A stretch of 41,981 bases of DNA. It comes from Actinomycetota bacterium (GTDB lineage Bacteria; Actinomycetota; Actinomycetes; S36-B12). Under the pieces are notes generated by a model, which was not told where the DNA came from, searched no databases, and saw nothing but the letters and a program-made list of their open reading frames with translations. Positions 26,965-34,741 of the stretch are shown here, piece after piece. A program made the translations under genes and the position numbers. Position 1 is the first letter of the stretch. Every line of letters begins with the position of its first letter. The DNA lies in assembly GCA_017856385.1 (NCBI GenBank), contig JAFMFD010000012.1:1-41981 (forward strand), given 5' to 3'.

Positions 26965-27876
26965 ATGTTTCTCCAGAACGCCCTCTACGGCCTGCCTATC
27001 TGGCTCTGCGTCACCCTTGCCGTCGTGCCGCCCCTTGCGGTTATCGTCGCGGTCACGGGGTTGCGCCGCCGCCATGTCGATGAGTCGGGTGATCGAGCCT
27101 CCCTCACGGCTCTGCAGGCGCTCCTCAGTACGGCCTTCGTCTTCAGCCTGACCTTCTCTGTCCAGCAACTGTGGTCCGATGACAAGGCCGTCTACGAGAA
27201 GGGGTCGGAGGTGGTGGCCGCCGTCCTCAAGGTCGAGCGCGCGATCGAGGGCGTGCCCGGAGTGACGGAGACCGCTGCCGATGAGCTCTTCACCACGTTC
27301 CTCACCCTGACCACCTTCGACATCTCGAATCGATCCCTGCGGGGCGACCCGCAGGTTGCCGAGGCCCTGGACGTGGTCTCGACAGCTCTCGCCAAGTGGG
27401 ATGCCGACCTGACGGAGGACAAGTGGTCCCAAGCCGACCGCGCGCTGGCGAAGGAGGGGATGGCGGATCTGGAGGAGGCACGTGGTGCATGGCTGGCCGC
27501 GGTCAATGGGTTGGGAATCCCCGATGTCATCTGGATCAACATCATGCTCCTCGGCCTGGCCTTCGTGGGAGTCATGGCATGGCAACCGCCGTCGGGGCGC
27601 CCTCGGACGAGCTTCGTCGTCGTCGCGCTGTCAGGTCTGGTCGTGGGGCTCTTCCAGATCCCGTTGTTCGTTCTCAACAGCGCCCAGTTCGCCCAGACCG
27701 TTGCCCGTGACGTCTTCGACGAGTTCACGGGCACGCAGCCCTCGGCGCTCGGCTTCTGGACGGGCGTGGCGAGTTTCGTCATCATCGGAGCTCTCTTCTG
27801 GCTGGTTCTCGATCGGATGATGTCGCGGCTCCCCTCTGACCCGGATGCTGTCGATGCTGGGCAGAATGAGGGCTGA
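26965..27876 (+). CDS. Bestrophin-like (DUF4239) membrane protein
   Basis: A 303-residue membrane protein with two N-terminal hydrophobic segments (about 9-30 and 45-65), a long soluble middle part and two to three C-terminal segments (about 188-208, 214-235 and 265-285). This layout, with SLTALQALLSTAFVFSLTFSVQQLW near the N-terminus, fits the DUF4239 or bestrophin-like group. Members are of uncertain function; some may be anion channels. It starts 13 bases after the sensor-kinase stop but has its own leaderless promoter. No functional link to DevS-type signalling is shown by sequence. Confidence 0.7.
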   Translation: MFLQNALYGLPIWLCVTLAVVPPLAVIVAVTGLRRRHVDESGDRASLTALQALLSTAFVFSLTFSVQQLWSDDKAVYEKGSEVVAAVLKVERAIEGVPGVTETAADELFTTFLTLTTFDISNRSLRGDPQVAEALDVVSTALAKWDADLTEDKWSQADRALAKEGMADLEEARGAWLAAVNGLGIPDVIWINIMLLGLAFVGVMAWQPPSGRPRTSFVVVALSGLVVGLFQIPLFVLNSAQFAQTVARDVFDEFTGTQPSALGFWTGVASFVIIGALFWLVLDRMMSRLPSDPDAVDAGQNEG

Positions 27877-27903
27877 TCACCCGCCAGCCACTGAGGAGCA
27901 CCC

Positions 27904-28914
27904 GTGTCACTCGCTGACTTCCCCCGCCACCCGCTGACGTTCGGCCCGAGCCCGGTGCACCCGCTTCCGCGTCTCTCCTCCCATCTCGGGGGTGCGCAGA
28001 TCTGGATGAAGCGCGAGGACGTCAGCAGCGGCCTGGCCTACGGCGGCAACAAGGTGCGCAAGCTCGAGTACATCGTCCCCGACGTGATCGGCTCCGGTGC
28101 GGACACACTCGTGTCGATCGGTGGCGTCCAGTCGAACCACACACGGCAGGTGGCCGCCGTCGCCGCTCACCTCGGGCTGAAGGCAGTGCTGGTGCAGGAG
28201 GCATGGGTGGACTGGCCGGACTCCGTCAATGACCGGGTCGGCAACATCATGTTGTCGCGCATCATGGGAGCGGAGGTCCGCCTGGACTCGTCCGGCTTCG
28301 ACATCGGCATCCGTGACAGCTGGCAGCGGGCCCTTGCCGATGTCGAGGCCCGTGGCGGGAAGCCGTACGGCATCCCGGCCGGAGCCTCCGAGCATCGACT
28401 CGGGGGCCTGGGCTTCGCGAACTGGGCCTACGAGGTCGAGCAGCAGGAGAAGGAGTTGGGCATCTTCTTCGACACCATCGTCGTCTGCACCGTCACGGGG
28501 AGCACCCACGCCGGCATGATCGCTGGCTTCGCCGGCCAGGACCGGCCCCGCCGCGTCATCGGCATCGATGCGTCCGCGACGCTGGAGAAGACGCGGGACC
28601 AAGTCGCCCGCATCGCGCGTCACACGGCCGACCTCATCGACCTCGGGCGTGACCTGCGTGACGACGAGATCACCGTGCTCGAGGGCTGGGCCGGTGACTA
28701 CTACGGCATACCGGTCGAGTCGACCCTCGACGCCATCCGCCTGACCGGGCGCCTGGAGGGGGTCATCCTCGACACCGTCTACGAGGGCAAGTCGATGGCC
28801 GGGATGATCGACCTGATCGCCTCGGGGGAGATCCCGCGCAATTCGACGGTGCTCTACGCGCACCTCGGCGGGCAGCAGGCACTGAACGCCTACTCCGCGC
28901 TCTTCCGGGAGTAG
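27904..28914 (+). CDS. acdS: 1-aminocyclopropane-1-carboxylate deaminase
   Basis: A PLP enzyme of 336 residues that opens the ring of ACC, the plant ethylene precursor, to give 2-oxobutanoate and ammonia. Fold-type II features are complete: the Lys50 Schiff base in [31 protein letters not shown] and [11 protein letters not shown]. The residues that separate true ACC deaminases from D-cysteine desulfhydrases, Glu294 (TVYEGKSM) and Leu321 (YAHLGG), correspond to the Glu295 and Leu322 of the Pseudomonas enzyme. The GTG start follows GAGGAG. It suggests contact with plants or algae, or the use of ACC as a nitrogen source. Confidence 0.93.
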   Translation: MSLADFPRHPLTFGPSPVHPLPRLSSHLGGAQIWMKREDVSSGLAYGGNKVRKLEYIVPDVIGSGADTLVSIGGVQSNHTRQVAAVAAHLGLKAVLVQEAWVDWPDSVNDRVGNIMLSRIMGAEVRLDSSGFDIGIRDSWQRALADVEARGGKPYGIPAGASEHRLGGLGFANWAYEVEQQEKELGIFFDTIVVCTVTGSTHAGMIAGFAGQDRPRRVIGIDASATLEKTRDQVARIARHTADLIDLGRDLRDDEITVLEGWAGDYYGIPVESTLDAIRLTGRLEGVILDTVYEGKSMAGMIDLIASGEIPRNSTVLYAHLGGQQALNAYSALFRE

Positions 28915-28924
28915 GCACCGCAGG

Positions 28925-29587
28925 TCAGCGGTGGTCGCTCTCCGCGTTCGTGCGCGCGACGAAGGCCGCAGCCTGCGTGCGCCGCTCCATGCCCAGCTTG
29001 GCCAGCAGACTGGAGACGTAGTTCTTGACGGTCTTCTCGGCCAGGTGCATCGACTCGCCGATCTGCCGGTTCGTCATCCCCTCGCCGATGCGGTCGAGGA
29101 TGCGTCGCTCCTGGTCGGAGAGGCCGGCAAGTCGATCGTCCTGCGGGCTTCCGTTGCGAAGCCGGTCGAGTACTCGCGCCGTCGCCTTCGGATCGAGGAG
29201 CGACCGGCCCTGCGCGACGTGGCGGATCGCCTCGATCAGGTCGTTCCCGCGGATCTCCTTGAGCACGTAGCCCGCGGCCCCGGCCATGATCGCGTCGAAC
29301 AGCGCCTCGTCATCGGCGTAGGACGTCAGCATCAGGCAGTTGACCTCCGGCATCGACGAGCGGATGTCGCGGCACACCTCGACACCGTTCCCGTCGGGCA
29401 GGCGCACGTCGAGGACGGCGACCTGCGGATGGACGGCGGGGATGCGCAGCAGGGCCTCCCGCGTCGAGCCTGCCTCACCCACGACCTCCATGTCGTTCTC
29501 GAGCCCGATGAGGTCGGCGAGGCCGCGGCGCACGATCTCGTGGTCGTCCATGAGGAACACGCGGATGGTGCCGTCGCTCGCGGCCAT
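28925..29587 (-). CDS. devR: DevR/DosR-like response regulator
   Basis: A NarL-family response regulator of 220 residues, close to mycobacterial DevR (DosR), the hypoxia and dormancy regulator. The receiver shows [16 protein letters not shown] and the phosphorylated Asp in [13 protein letters not shown]. The C-terminal helix-turn-helix reads [26 protein letters not shown], nearly the DevR sequence. The start is placed at 29587 because a CACAAT -10 lies exactly seven bases before it; an ATG three codons upstream is possible. It converges on the ACC deaminase gene, ten bases away. The likely kinase is the DevS-like protein at 25269. I found no clear DevR box (GGGACT-type) upstream of the local genes. 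Confidence 0.93.
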   Translation of the reverse strand: MAASDGTIRVFLMDDHEIVRRGLADLIGLENDMEVVGEAGSTREALLRIPAVHPQVAVLDVRLPDGNGVEVCRDIRSSMPEVNCLMLTSYADDEALFDAIMAGAAGYVLKEIRGNDLIEAIRHVAQGRSLLDPKATARVLDRLRNGSPQDDRLAGLSDQERRILDRIGEGMTNRQIGESMHLAEKTVKNYVSSLLAKLGMERRTQAAAFVARTNAESDHR

Positions 29588-29594
29588 GCTCGCC

Positions 29595-29600
29595 ATTGTG
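29595..29600 (-). promoter_or_regulatory. -10 element of the devR-like gene (leaderless)
   Basis: On the minus strand CACAAT is followed by seven bases and the ATG at 29587. The same hexamer lies six bases before the gene at 39300. Confidence 0.5.
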
Positions 29601-29660
29601 CCGGACGGCGATGAGCGGAGTCCTGCCCACGGCCGGGGCCACGACCCCGTGAGCCGCCGG

Positions 29661-30488
29661 TCAGGGCGTCATCGTGAGCGACGCGAGGAGCCGCGCCCCG
29701 CGTTCGGGGCTCCCGCCCACGTGCACTCGTCCATGCACGGACTCCGGTTCCGCGCGCCCGGCCGCGAGGGTCAGGAAGTCATCCCAGCCGAGCGTGAGCT
29801 CGACATCAGGGTCGTCCACGGGTGCGGACATAGCCCCCTGGCCGTCCTCACCGACGAGGACCCAAGCCTCCACGCCGCGTCCGACATCGCTGATGACGAC
29901 GTGCGCGACGCTGCCCGCCGGCGCACCCACCTGCTTGGCCCACGCCTTGGGCAGGCCGTCGAGGAAGACCTGCAGCGCGACGATCGCCCCGTCCGACGCC
30001 ATGCCCCCCGGCTGCCCGATGGCACGTCGGATGTCCTGCTCGTGCACCCAGGTGTCGAGGATGCGCATCCGCAGGAGCCGCTCCTGGGTCGTGGGGCGGC
30101 CGAACGGGCTCAGCACCTCGGCGTCCGATGGCAGCGCGCTGAGAGCGGTACGTCGCGCGGCGAGGGTTGCGCGAAGCTCGGCGACGACGTCGTCGCGGGT
30201 GCGACCGCGCCGGACATCGACGCCCACCTCGGTGAAGCGCCCGACGTCGCCCGTCGCATGCGGAAGCGCGTCCCAGTCGGGCTCATGCTGGGGCCGGGGT
30301 GCCTGGTCGAGGAGCTGCTCGATGTCGATGACGTGGGACACGAGGTCGCCGGCGGTCCAGCCCGGGCAGGGGGTGGGGGCGGACCACTGCTGGTCGTCAA
30401 GGGAGGCCGCGAGGTCGAGGAAGCCCGTCGACGTCGCGTCCCAGATGCCGATGAGCTCATCACGGTCAGGTGAGTGCCGAGGATCCAT
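29661..30488 (-). CDS. Maleylpyruvate isomerase family mycothiol-dependent enzyme
   Basis: A 275-residue protein of the DinB-like four-helix MDMPI family, which uses mycothiol, the actinobacterial thiol. The N-terminal domain shows [20 protein letters not shown], whose His is one metal ligand, and the later [14 protein letters not shown], which supplies the other histidine. A C-terminal sterol-carrier-like domain (about 180-275) follows. True maleylpyruvate isomerases lie in gentisate clusters; none is present, so the substrate is unknown. The ATG at 30488 has TACGGT six bases upstream and looks leaderless. It diverges from the nitrilase gene. Confidence 0.85.
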   Translation of the reverse strand: MDPRHSPDRDELIGIWDATSTGFLDLAASLDDQQWSAPTPCPGWTAGDLVSHVIDIEQLLDQAPRPQHEPDWDALPHATGDVGRFTEVGVDVRRGRTRDDVVAELRATLAARRTALSALPSDAEVLSPFGRPTTQERLLRMRILDTWVHEQDIRRAIGQPGGMASDGAIVALQVFLDGLPKAWAKQVGAPAGSVAHVVISDVGRGVEAWVLVGEDGQGAMSAPVDDPDVELTLGWDDFLTLAAGRAEPESVHGRVHVGGSPERGARLLASLTMTP

Positions 30489-30494
30489 GTCAGC

Positions 30495-30527
30495 ACCGTA
30501 GCCGCGGCGTGCCCTGCGCCCTAGGGT
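30495..30527. promoter_or_regulatory. Divergent leaderless promoters, MDMPI and nitrilase genes
   Basis: TACGGT on the minus strand (30500-30495) lies six bases before the ATG at 30488. TAGGGT on the plus strand (30522-30527) lies seven bases before the ATG at 30535. The whole gap between the two genes is 46 bases, so the promoters overlap. Confidence 0.6.
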
Positions 30528-30534
30528 TCTCGCC

Positions 30535-31317
30535 ATGACGGTACGCGTGGGACTCATCCAGCTCGAGGTCTCGTCGGACGAGCCGGTGGCGCATCGTGTC
30601 ACGCGGACGCTCTCGCTGGTCGACGACGTGGCGTCGGACTGCGACATGCTCGTGCTGCCGGAGCTCTGGCATGTGGGTGCCTTCGACATCACCGCTGCCC
30701 GGGAGCATGCGCAGTCGATCGACGGCCCGCTGGTCGAGGCGTTGAGCGGTCTTGCCCGGCAGCGGGGCATCTGGCTCCATGGCGGATCGATCGCGGAGAT
30801 CGACGGCGACGACCACTACAACACCAGCGTGCTGTTCGCCCCCGACGGTGCACTCACTGCGGCGTACCGCAAGATCCACCTCTTCGGTTTCGACGGCGGT
30901 GAGACCGTGCTCATGAGCGGTGGCGACGAGCTGTTCGTGGTCGAGACGCCGCTGGGGCCGACCGGCCTGGCGACCTGCTACGACCTGCGGTTCCCGGAGC
31001 TGTTCCGCGCGCTCACGGAGGGTGGTGCCACGGCCTTCGTCATCTCGTCGGGCTGGCCCACGCCGCGGATCGAGCACTGGGATGTGCTGACGCGTGCACG
31101 CGCGATCGAGAACCAGGCGTGGCTGCTGGCCTGCAATGAAGTGGGCAGCCAGCCGGGGATCACGCTGGGCGGCCACTCGGTCGGTATCGACCCGAAGGGC
31201 GCCGTCGTGGCCCAGGCAGGGTCAGGACCCGAGGTGCTCATCGTCGAGGTCGACCCGGATGCGCCGCTGCGCTGGCGCACCGAGTTCCCCGTGCTGGAGG
31301 ACATTCGGATCGGCTGA
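30535..31317 (+). CDS. Carbon-nitrogen hydrolase (nitrilase superfamily)
   Basis: An amidohydrolase of 260 residues with the Glu-Lys-Cys triad: Glu43 (LPELW), Lys113 (YRKIHLFGF) and Cys148 (ATCYDLRFPELFR). The sequence around the catalytic Cys and RKIHLF is typical of the omega-amidase/Nit2-type branch, which hydrolyses 2-oxo-dicarboxylic acid monoamides or related small amides. With transsulfuration genes a few kilobases away, an omega-amidase role in methionine-related metabolism is conceivable but unproven. It converges with the L,D-transpeptidase gene 13 bases away. Confidence 0.88.
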   Translation: MTVRVGLIQLEVSSDEPVAHRVTRTLSLVDDVASDCDMLVLPELWHVGAFDITAAREHAQSIDGPLVEALSGLARQRGIWLHGGSIAEIDGDDHYNTSVLFAPDGALTAAYRKIHLFGFDGGETVLMSGGDELFVVETPLGPTGLATCYDLRFPELFRALTEGGATAFVISSGWPTPRIEHWDVLTRARAIENQAWLLACNEVGSQPGITLGGHSVGIDPKGAVVAQAGSGPEVLIVEVDPDAPLRWRTEFPVLEDIRIG

Positions 31318-31330
31318 TCCCCTCGCTCGA

Positions 31331-32110
31331 TCAGCGCAGGGTGCCCACCGGGCCCACCACGAGCACGGGATCCTTCCGCGGATCCAGCCACTGCAGGATC
31401 CCGCGCATGCGCGGCCGTGCGATCGCGATGCAGCCTGCGGTGGGCGTGCCCTTGCTCACGTGCAGGAAGATTCCCCCGCCCGCGCGCGTGTCGGCCGGCG
31501 TGCTGGTTCGCCTGACTCCGCGGGCATTGCGGGTGATGTCACCCGTCGGCAGGTTGTAGTCCAGCACGGTCACGTAGTCGTACTGCCGCCCGTAGGACCA
31601 GAGCATCTCGACGTACGAGCCGTACGACGACCACGAGACGGGCGCGTCCTGGAAGAGGTTGTACGTCGCGGGCACACGTGGGTTGTAGGTCCATGCGTCG
31701 TCGCGGTCGACGCGACGGTAGGGCATCTGCGTCCCGGGATCACCCCTGCGACCGAAGGCGTCGACGATGGCGAACGTTCCCGCAGGTGTCGTGCCCGTGG
31801 CCTGGCGACGCGTCGCCGCGGGCGCCAGGCCGCCGTAGCCGAGGTTCGCCGGGATCGCATCGACGACGATGCGCCAGTCGCCGTCGTCAGTGCGCTCGTA
31901 GGCACGCAGGGTGCCGGTGGTCGAGCGCCACGACGGTGCGGTCACCACGATGACCTGGCGCGCGTCGCCGATGGACTCCAGCCGCGAGGGATGGAACCCG
32001 GGGGACGCCTGAGCGGGGGCGGCTGCGCCGATCATGCCGGCAAGGACGGAACCGAGGAGGGCGGCTCCCACCGCAGCGATGGCGGCGCAGCGGCGCCGGT
32101 AAGTGCTCAC
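31331..32110 (-). CDS. L,D-transpeptidase (YkuD) with signal peptide
   Basis: An exported enzyme of 259 residues, probably acting in the cell wall, where YkuD enzymes form 3-3 cross-links in peptidoglycan. The N-terminal signal peptide (about 1-36, ending APAQAS) is clear. The YkuD active-site motif reads IFLHVSKGTPTAGCIAI, with His217 and the nucleophile Cys227. There are no mycobacterial-type Ig domains upstream of the catalytic part, so it resembles compact actinobacterial YkuD proteins. The GTG start has TACCGT six bases upstream (leaderless). It follows the rhodanese gene on the same strand. Confidence 0.9.
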   Translation of the reverse strand: MSTYRRRCAAIAAVGAALLGSVLAGMIGAAAPAQASPGFHPSRLESIGDARQVIVVTAPSWRSTTGTLRAYERTDDGDWRIVVDAIPANLGYGGLAPAATRRQATGTTPAGTFAIVDAFGRRGDPGTQMPYRRVDRDDAWTYNPRVPATYNLFQDAPVSWSSYGSYVEMLWSYGRQYDYVTVLDYNLPTGDITRNARGVRRTSTPADTRAGGGIFLHVSKGTPTAGCIAIARPRMRGILQWLDPRKDPVLVVGPVGTLR

Positions 32111-32116
32111 CGCACC

Positions 32117-32122
32117 ACGGTA
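32117..32122 (-). promoter_or_regulatory. -10 element of the L,D-transpeptidase gene (leaderless)
   Basis: On the minus strand TACCGT is followed by six bases and the GTG at 32110. It separates this gene's expression from that of the rhodanese gene just upstream. Confidence 0.55.
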
Positions 32123-32131
32123 CGGCGCCTG

Positions 32132-32569
32132 TCAGCGCACGACCGGCAGACCTGCCTCCTGCCAGCCGACGATCCCGGTCTGCAGTTCGTACACGCTCGT
32201 GAGGCCCGCCTGCCGCATTGCGTCGACGGCGGCCTGCGACCGGTTGCCGCTGCGGCAGTAGACGGCGTAGGTGCCGGCGGGGTCGAGCCCGGCAACCTGG
32301 GTCGCGAAGTCCGGGCCCTGGAGGTTGTAGTTGACGGCGCCCTCGATGTAGCCCTCCGCGAACTCCTCGGGCGTGCGGACGTCGATGATCTGCACGCCGG
32401 GTGCGGCCACGACCTGTGCGAAGGCCTGCGCATCCACGCGCTGGGGGGCGGTCGCTGCCTTGATCGGTACGGCCTCGGCGGTGCCGGTGGGGCTAGAGGA
32501 GCAGCCGGCGAGGGCGATGAGGGCGGTGGCGGCGAGGGCGGCCGCGGCCGTCCGGGTTGAGGTCAGCAT
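32132..32569 (-). CDS. Rhodanese-domain lipoprotein
   Basis: A 145-residue extracytoplasmic sulfurtransferase-like protein. The lipobox LIALAGC (Cys23) anchors it on the outer face of the membrane. One rhodanese domain (about 42-145) carries the active-site Cys105 in YCRSGNRSQ and the family's DVRTPEEFAEGYIEGAVN. It would bind or transfer sulfane sulfur, or thiols, outside the cell. A 16-bp palindrome covers its promoter and start codon, strongly suggesting tight control. It lies 13 bases downstream of the CopD-CtaG fusion on the same strand, so it may serve copper or cytochrome-oxidase thiol chemistry. Confidence 0.92.
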   Translation of the reverse strand: MLTSTRTAAAALAATALIALAGCSSSPTGTAEAVPIKAATAPQRVDAQAFAQVVAAPGVQIIDVRTPEEFAEGYIEGAVNYNLQGPDFATQVAGLDPAGTYAVYCRSGNRSQAAVDAMRQAGLTSVYELQTGIVGWQEAGLPVVR

Positions 32570-32583
32570 ACCCCCTAGGGTAT
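32568..32583. promoter_or_regulatory. CsoR/CstR-like operator over the rhodanese promoter
   Basis: ATACCCCCTAGGGTAT is a palindrome of two perfect 6-bp arms (ATACCC and GGGTAT) around four bases. It resembles operators of CsoR (copper) and CstR (persulfide) repressors, which have AT-flanked, GC-rich centres. It overlaps the last base of the CopD-CtaG gene, the whole -10 (TACCCT, 32582-32577, minus strand) and the first two bases of the rhodanese start codon. Protein bound here would block transcription. Confidence 0.6.
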
Positions 32584-34619
32584 CAGGCCCGATCCTGCCG
32601 GTGGAGAGATGCCAGCCGCTCGTTGTAGGCCCGCAGCTCGGCGTCGTCGTCCCGGTCGGCCTGCCGGTCGTGCCGCTTCGCGTCGCGTGCGTCGCTGCGC
32701 GACCACTGCACGGCGATGGCGATGAGCACGATGAGGTTCGGGATCTCCCCGAGCCCCCATGCGACCTGTCCGCCGTTCAGGCTGTCCTGCAGCGAATCGC
32801 CGATCCACGGCGGCCGCACGATGCCGTACCACTCGGTCGCGAGGGGTTCGGTCCCCATCATCATCGCCACGGCGAAGAAGCCGTGCACGGAGATGGCGAG
32901 CAGGAGCAGCAGGAAGCGACCCCAGTAGGGAAGGGGGCGCGGACGCGGATCGATGCCGATGAGCACCCAGTAGAACAGGTAGCCGGAGAACAGGAAGTGC
33001 AGCTGCATCACCACGTGCCCGACGTGGCTGCCCATGAGCCAGCCGAAGGCGGGCGTGAAGTACAGCGCGTACAAGCCGATGACGTAGACGAAGAACACGT
33101 AGAACGGGTTCGTCAGGATGCGCGTGATCCAGCTGTGCAGGAACCAGACCAGCCACTCTCGCGGGCCGCGCTCATTGCCCACCGCGGGCTTGAGTGCGCG
33201 CAGCGCGAGCGTCGCCGGGGCTCCGAGCACGAGGAGGATGGGGGCGAGCATCGTCAGCGTCATGTGCTGGACCATGTGCAGGCCCACCGACACCTGCGAG
33301 TAGACGGAGATCCCCGCGTTGGTGCACCAGATCACGACGCCGAGGCCTGCCAGCCAGGCCACCGTGCGCATCACCGGCCACGCATCGCCGCGCGCGCGCA
33401 GGCGGAACACCCCGGCGACGTAGAGGCCCGCGGCCACGAGTGCGCCAGTGAGGAACAGCGGGTCGAAGGAAAACCCGAGTGCAACGTTCGCGATGGTGGG
33501 CGCGGGCGGGTACGGGAACCCGAGCAGGCTCTCGCCGTAGGTCGTCATCAGCACCTCGACCCGGGGAGTCGGGCTGCTGGCGAGGGCGACGCCAAGGCCG
33601 ACCGCCGTGACCATGACGAGCAGCTCGATGCCGGCGACCCTCGCGAACACGGATGCCCGGGAGGAGCGGCCGAGGGTCGAGGTGACGCGAGCGCGCATGA
33701 GCCATCCGAGGATCCCCAGTGTGACGATCAGTCCGGCCTTGAGCAGGAGCATCTGCCCGTAGCCGGTGGTGACGAGCTGGCCCGCGTTGTCCAGTCGCGT
33801 GTAGGCGTTTGCCACACCGCTCGCGGCGAGCAGCAGGATCGAGACTAGGGCGATGGTCGAGAAGCGCTCGACGGGCCGTGCGAGCGGCAGGTCGCGCCGA
33901 GCGGCGTGCACAGCCAGTGCCAGCAGGCCGCCAATCCACAGCACGGCCGCCACCACGTGGGCGACACCCGCTGTCGTCGCGAGGGCATGGTCGCCGAGGC
34001 CGGCCGCGTGCCCTGCGAGCGCGGGCAGGACGGCGGCGGCGATGGCGACGATGAGCCAGGCTGCCCCCACGCCCGTCGTGACCGTCACCAGCGAGCCGAC
34101 CGCGACGACGAACGCGAGGATGGCCATGAACAGCAGCGCCCGGGTCGCCGGGATCTCGTTGGAGTAGGTCGAAACCACGTCGGGGTTGGCGGCGTCTGCC
34201 AGGGGCAGTCCGAGGATCGCGGCGAGCTCGACGAACATCTGCAGCACCGCGAGGACGGCCCAGGCGAGAGCGGAAGCGGTGGCGCGCCTCAGGTCCGTCC
34301 GTCCCGCGCGTGAGACGACGCCCTCGCGCGACGAGGGGTCGAGGAGGGTCGCGGCGAGCAGCCACCCGATCGTGGCGATCGCGGCGAGGTTGGTCAGGGC
34401 ACGCAGCACCGGGGCGCCCCAGCCCACGAGCGGACCGGGGTCCGGCAGTCCGTCAGCGGCCGGGATGTACGAGCCGTCGGCGACGACCAGCCCGAACGCG
34501 GTCGACACCACGGTCAGAGCGACGAGCGACGCGGCGATGAGGCCGAGGATCGGCCCGCTCACCGGTCGCCAGGTGGCGGAGGAGGCACGTCCGGTGCCTG
34601 CCGAGGCCGTCCTGGTCAC
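32583..34619 (-). CDS. CopD-CtaG fusion membrane protein (copper and oxidase assembly)
   Basis: A 678-residue polytopic membrane protein. The N-terminal half (about 1-360) is a CopD-type copper-resistance domain with several helices and HAAGLGDHALATTAGVAHVVAAVLWIGG-like His-rich segments. The C-terminal half (about 360-625) is a caa3-type CtaG oxidase-assembly domain, with SVGLHMVQHMTLTML and GSHVGHVVMQLHFLFSGY as His-rich copper-binding candidates. A charged tail ends the protein. Actinobacteria often carry this fusion. The start is set at the GTG at 34619 (TACGCT six bases upstream) because the upstream part is low complexity. It diverges from cystathionine beta-synthase. Confidence 0.87.
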   Translation of the reverse strand: MTRTASAGTGRASSATWRPVSGPILGLIAASLVALTVVSTAFGLVVADGSYIPAADGLPDPGPLVGWGAPVLRALTNLAAIATIGWLLAATLLDPSSREGVVSRAGRTDLRRATASALAWAVLAVLQMFVELAAILGLPLADAANPDVVSTYSNEIPATRALLFMAILAFVVAVGSLVTVTTGVGAAWLIVAIAAAVLPALAGHAAGLGDHALATTAGVAHVVAAVLWIGGLLALAVHAARRDLPLARPVERFSTIALVSILLLAASGVANAYTRLDNAGQLVTTGYGQMLLLKAGLIVTLGILGWLMRARVTSTLGRSSRASVFARVAGIELLVMVTAVGLGVALASSPTPRVEVLMTTYGESLLGFPYPPAPTIANVALGFSFDPLFLTGALVAAGLYVAGVFRLRARGDAWPVMRTVAWLAGLGVVIWCTNAGISVYSQVSVGLHMVQHMTLTMLAPILLVLGAPATLALRALKPAVGNERGPREWLVWFLHSWITRILTNPFYVFFVYVIGLYALYFTPAFGWLMGSHVGHVVMQLHFLFSGYLFYWVLIGIDPRPRPLPYWGRFLLLLLAISVHGFFAVAMMMGTEPLATEWYGIVRPPWIGDSLQDSLNGGQVAWGLGEIPNLIVLIAIAVQWSRSDARDAKRHDRQADRDDDAELRAYNERLASLHRQDRA

Positions 34620-34625
34620 GGGCCG

Positions 34626-34735
34626 AGCGTACGACGGGCTCCGCCGGGCCGCGGTCCCGCCGGGCCCCGGACTCCCGCGAAGCCTTCGCAGGTGCATGAG
34701 CCGGACTTGCACCCCGATGATCCGCTTGCCACGGT
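34626..34735. promoter_or_regulatory. Divergent leaderless promoters, CopD-CtaG and CBS genes
   Basis: TACGCT (minus strand, 34631-34626) is six bases before the CopD-CtaG GTG. CACGGT (plus strand, 34730-34735) is six bases before the CBS GTG at 34742. No ribosome-binding site is seen before either gene. Confidence 0.45.
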
Positions 34736-34741
34736 CAGGTC

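Noticed and set aside
27904-28914. D-cysteine desulfhydrase
   Set aside because: Glu294 and Leu321 are those of true ACC deaminase.
32373-33848. Plus-strand open frame opposite CopD-CtaG
   Set aside because: Strong Arg/His/Gln/Glu bias and no motifs; the minus-strand fusion protein is well supported.
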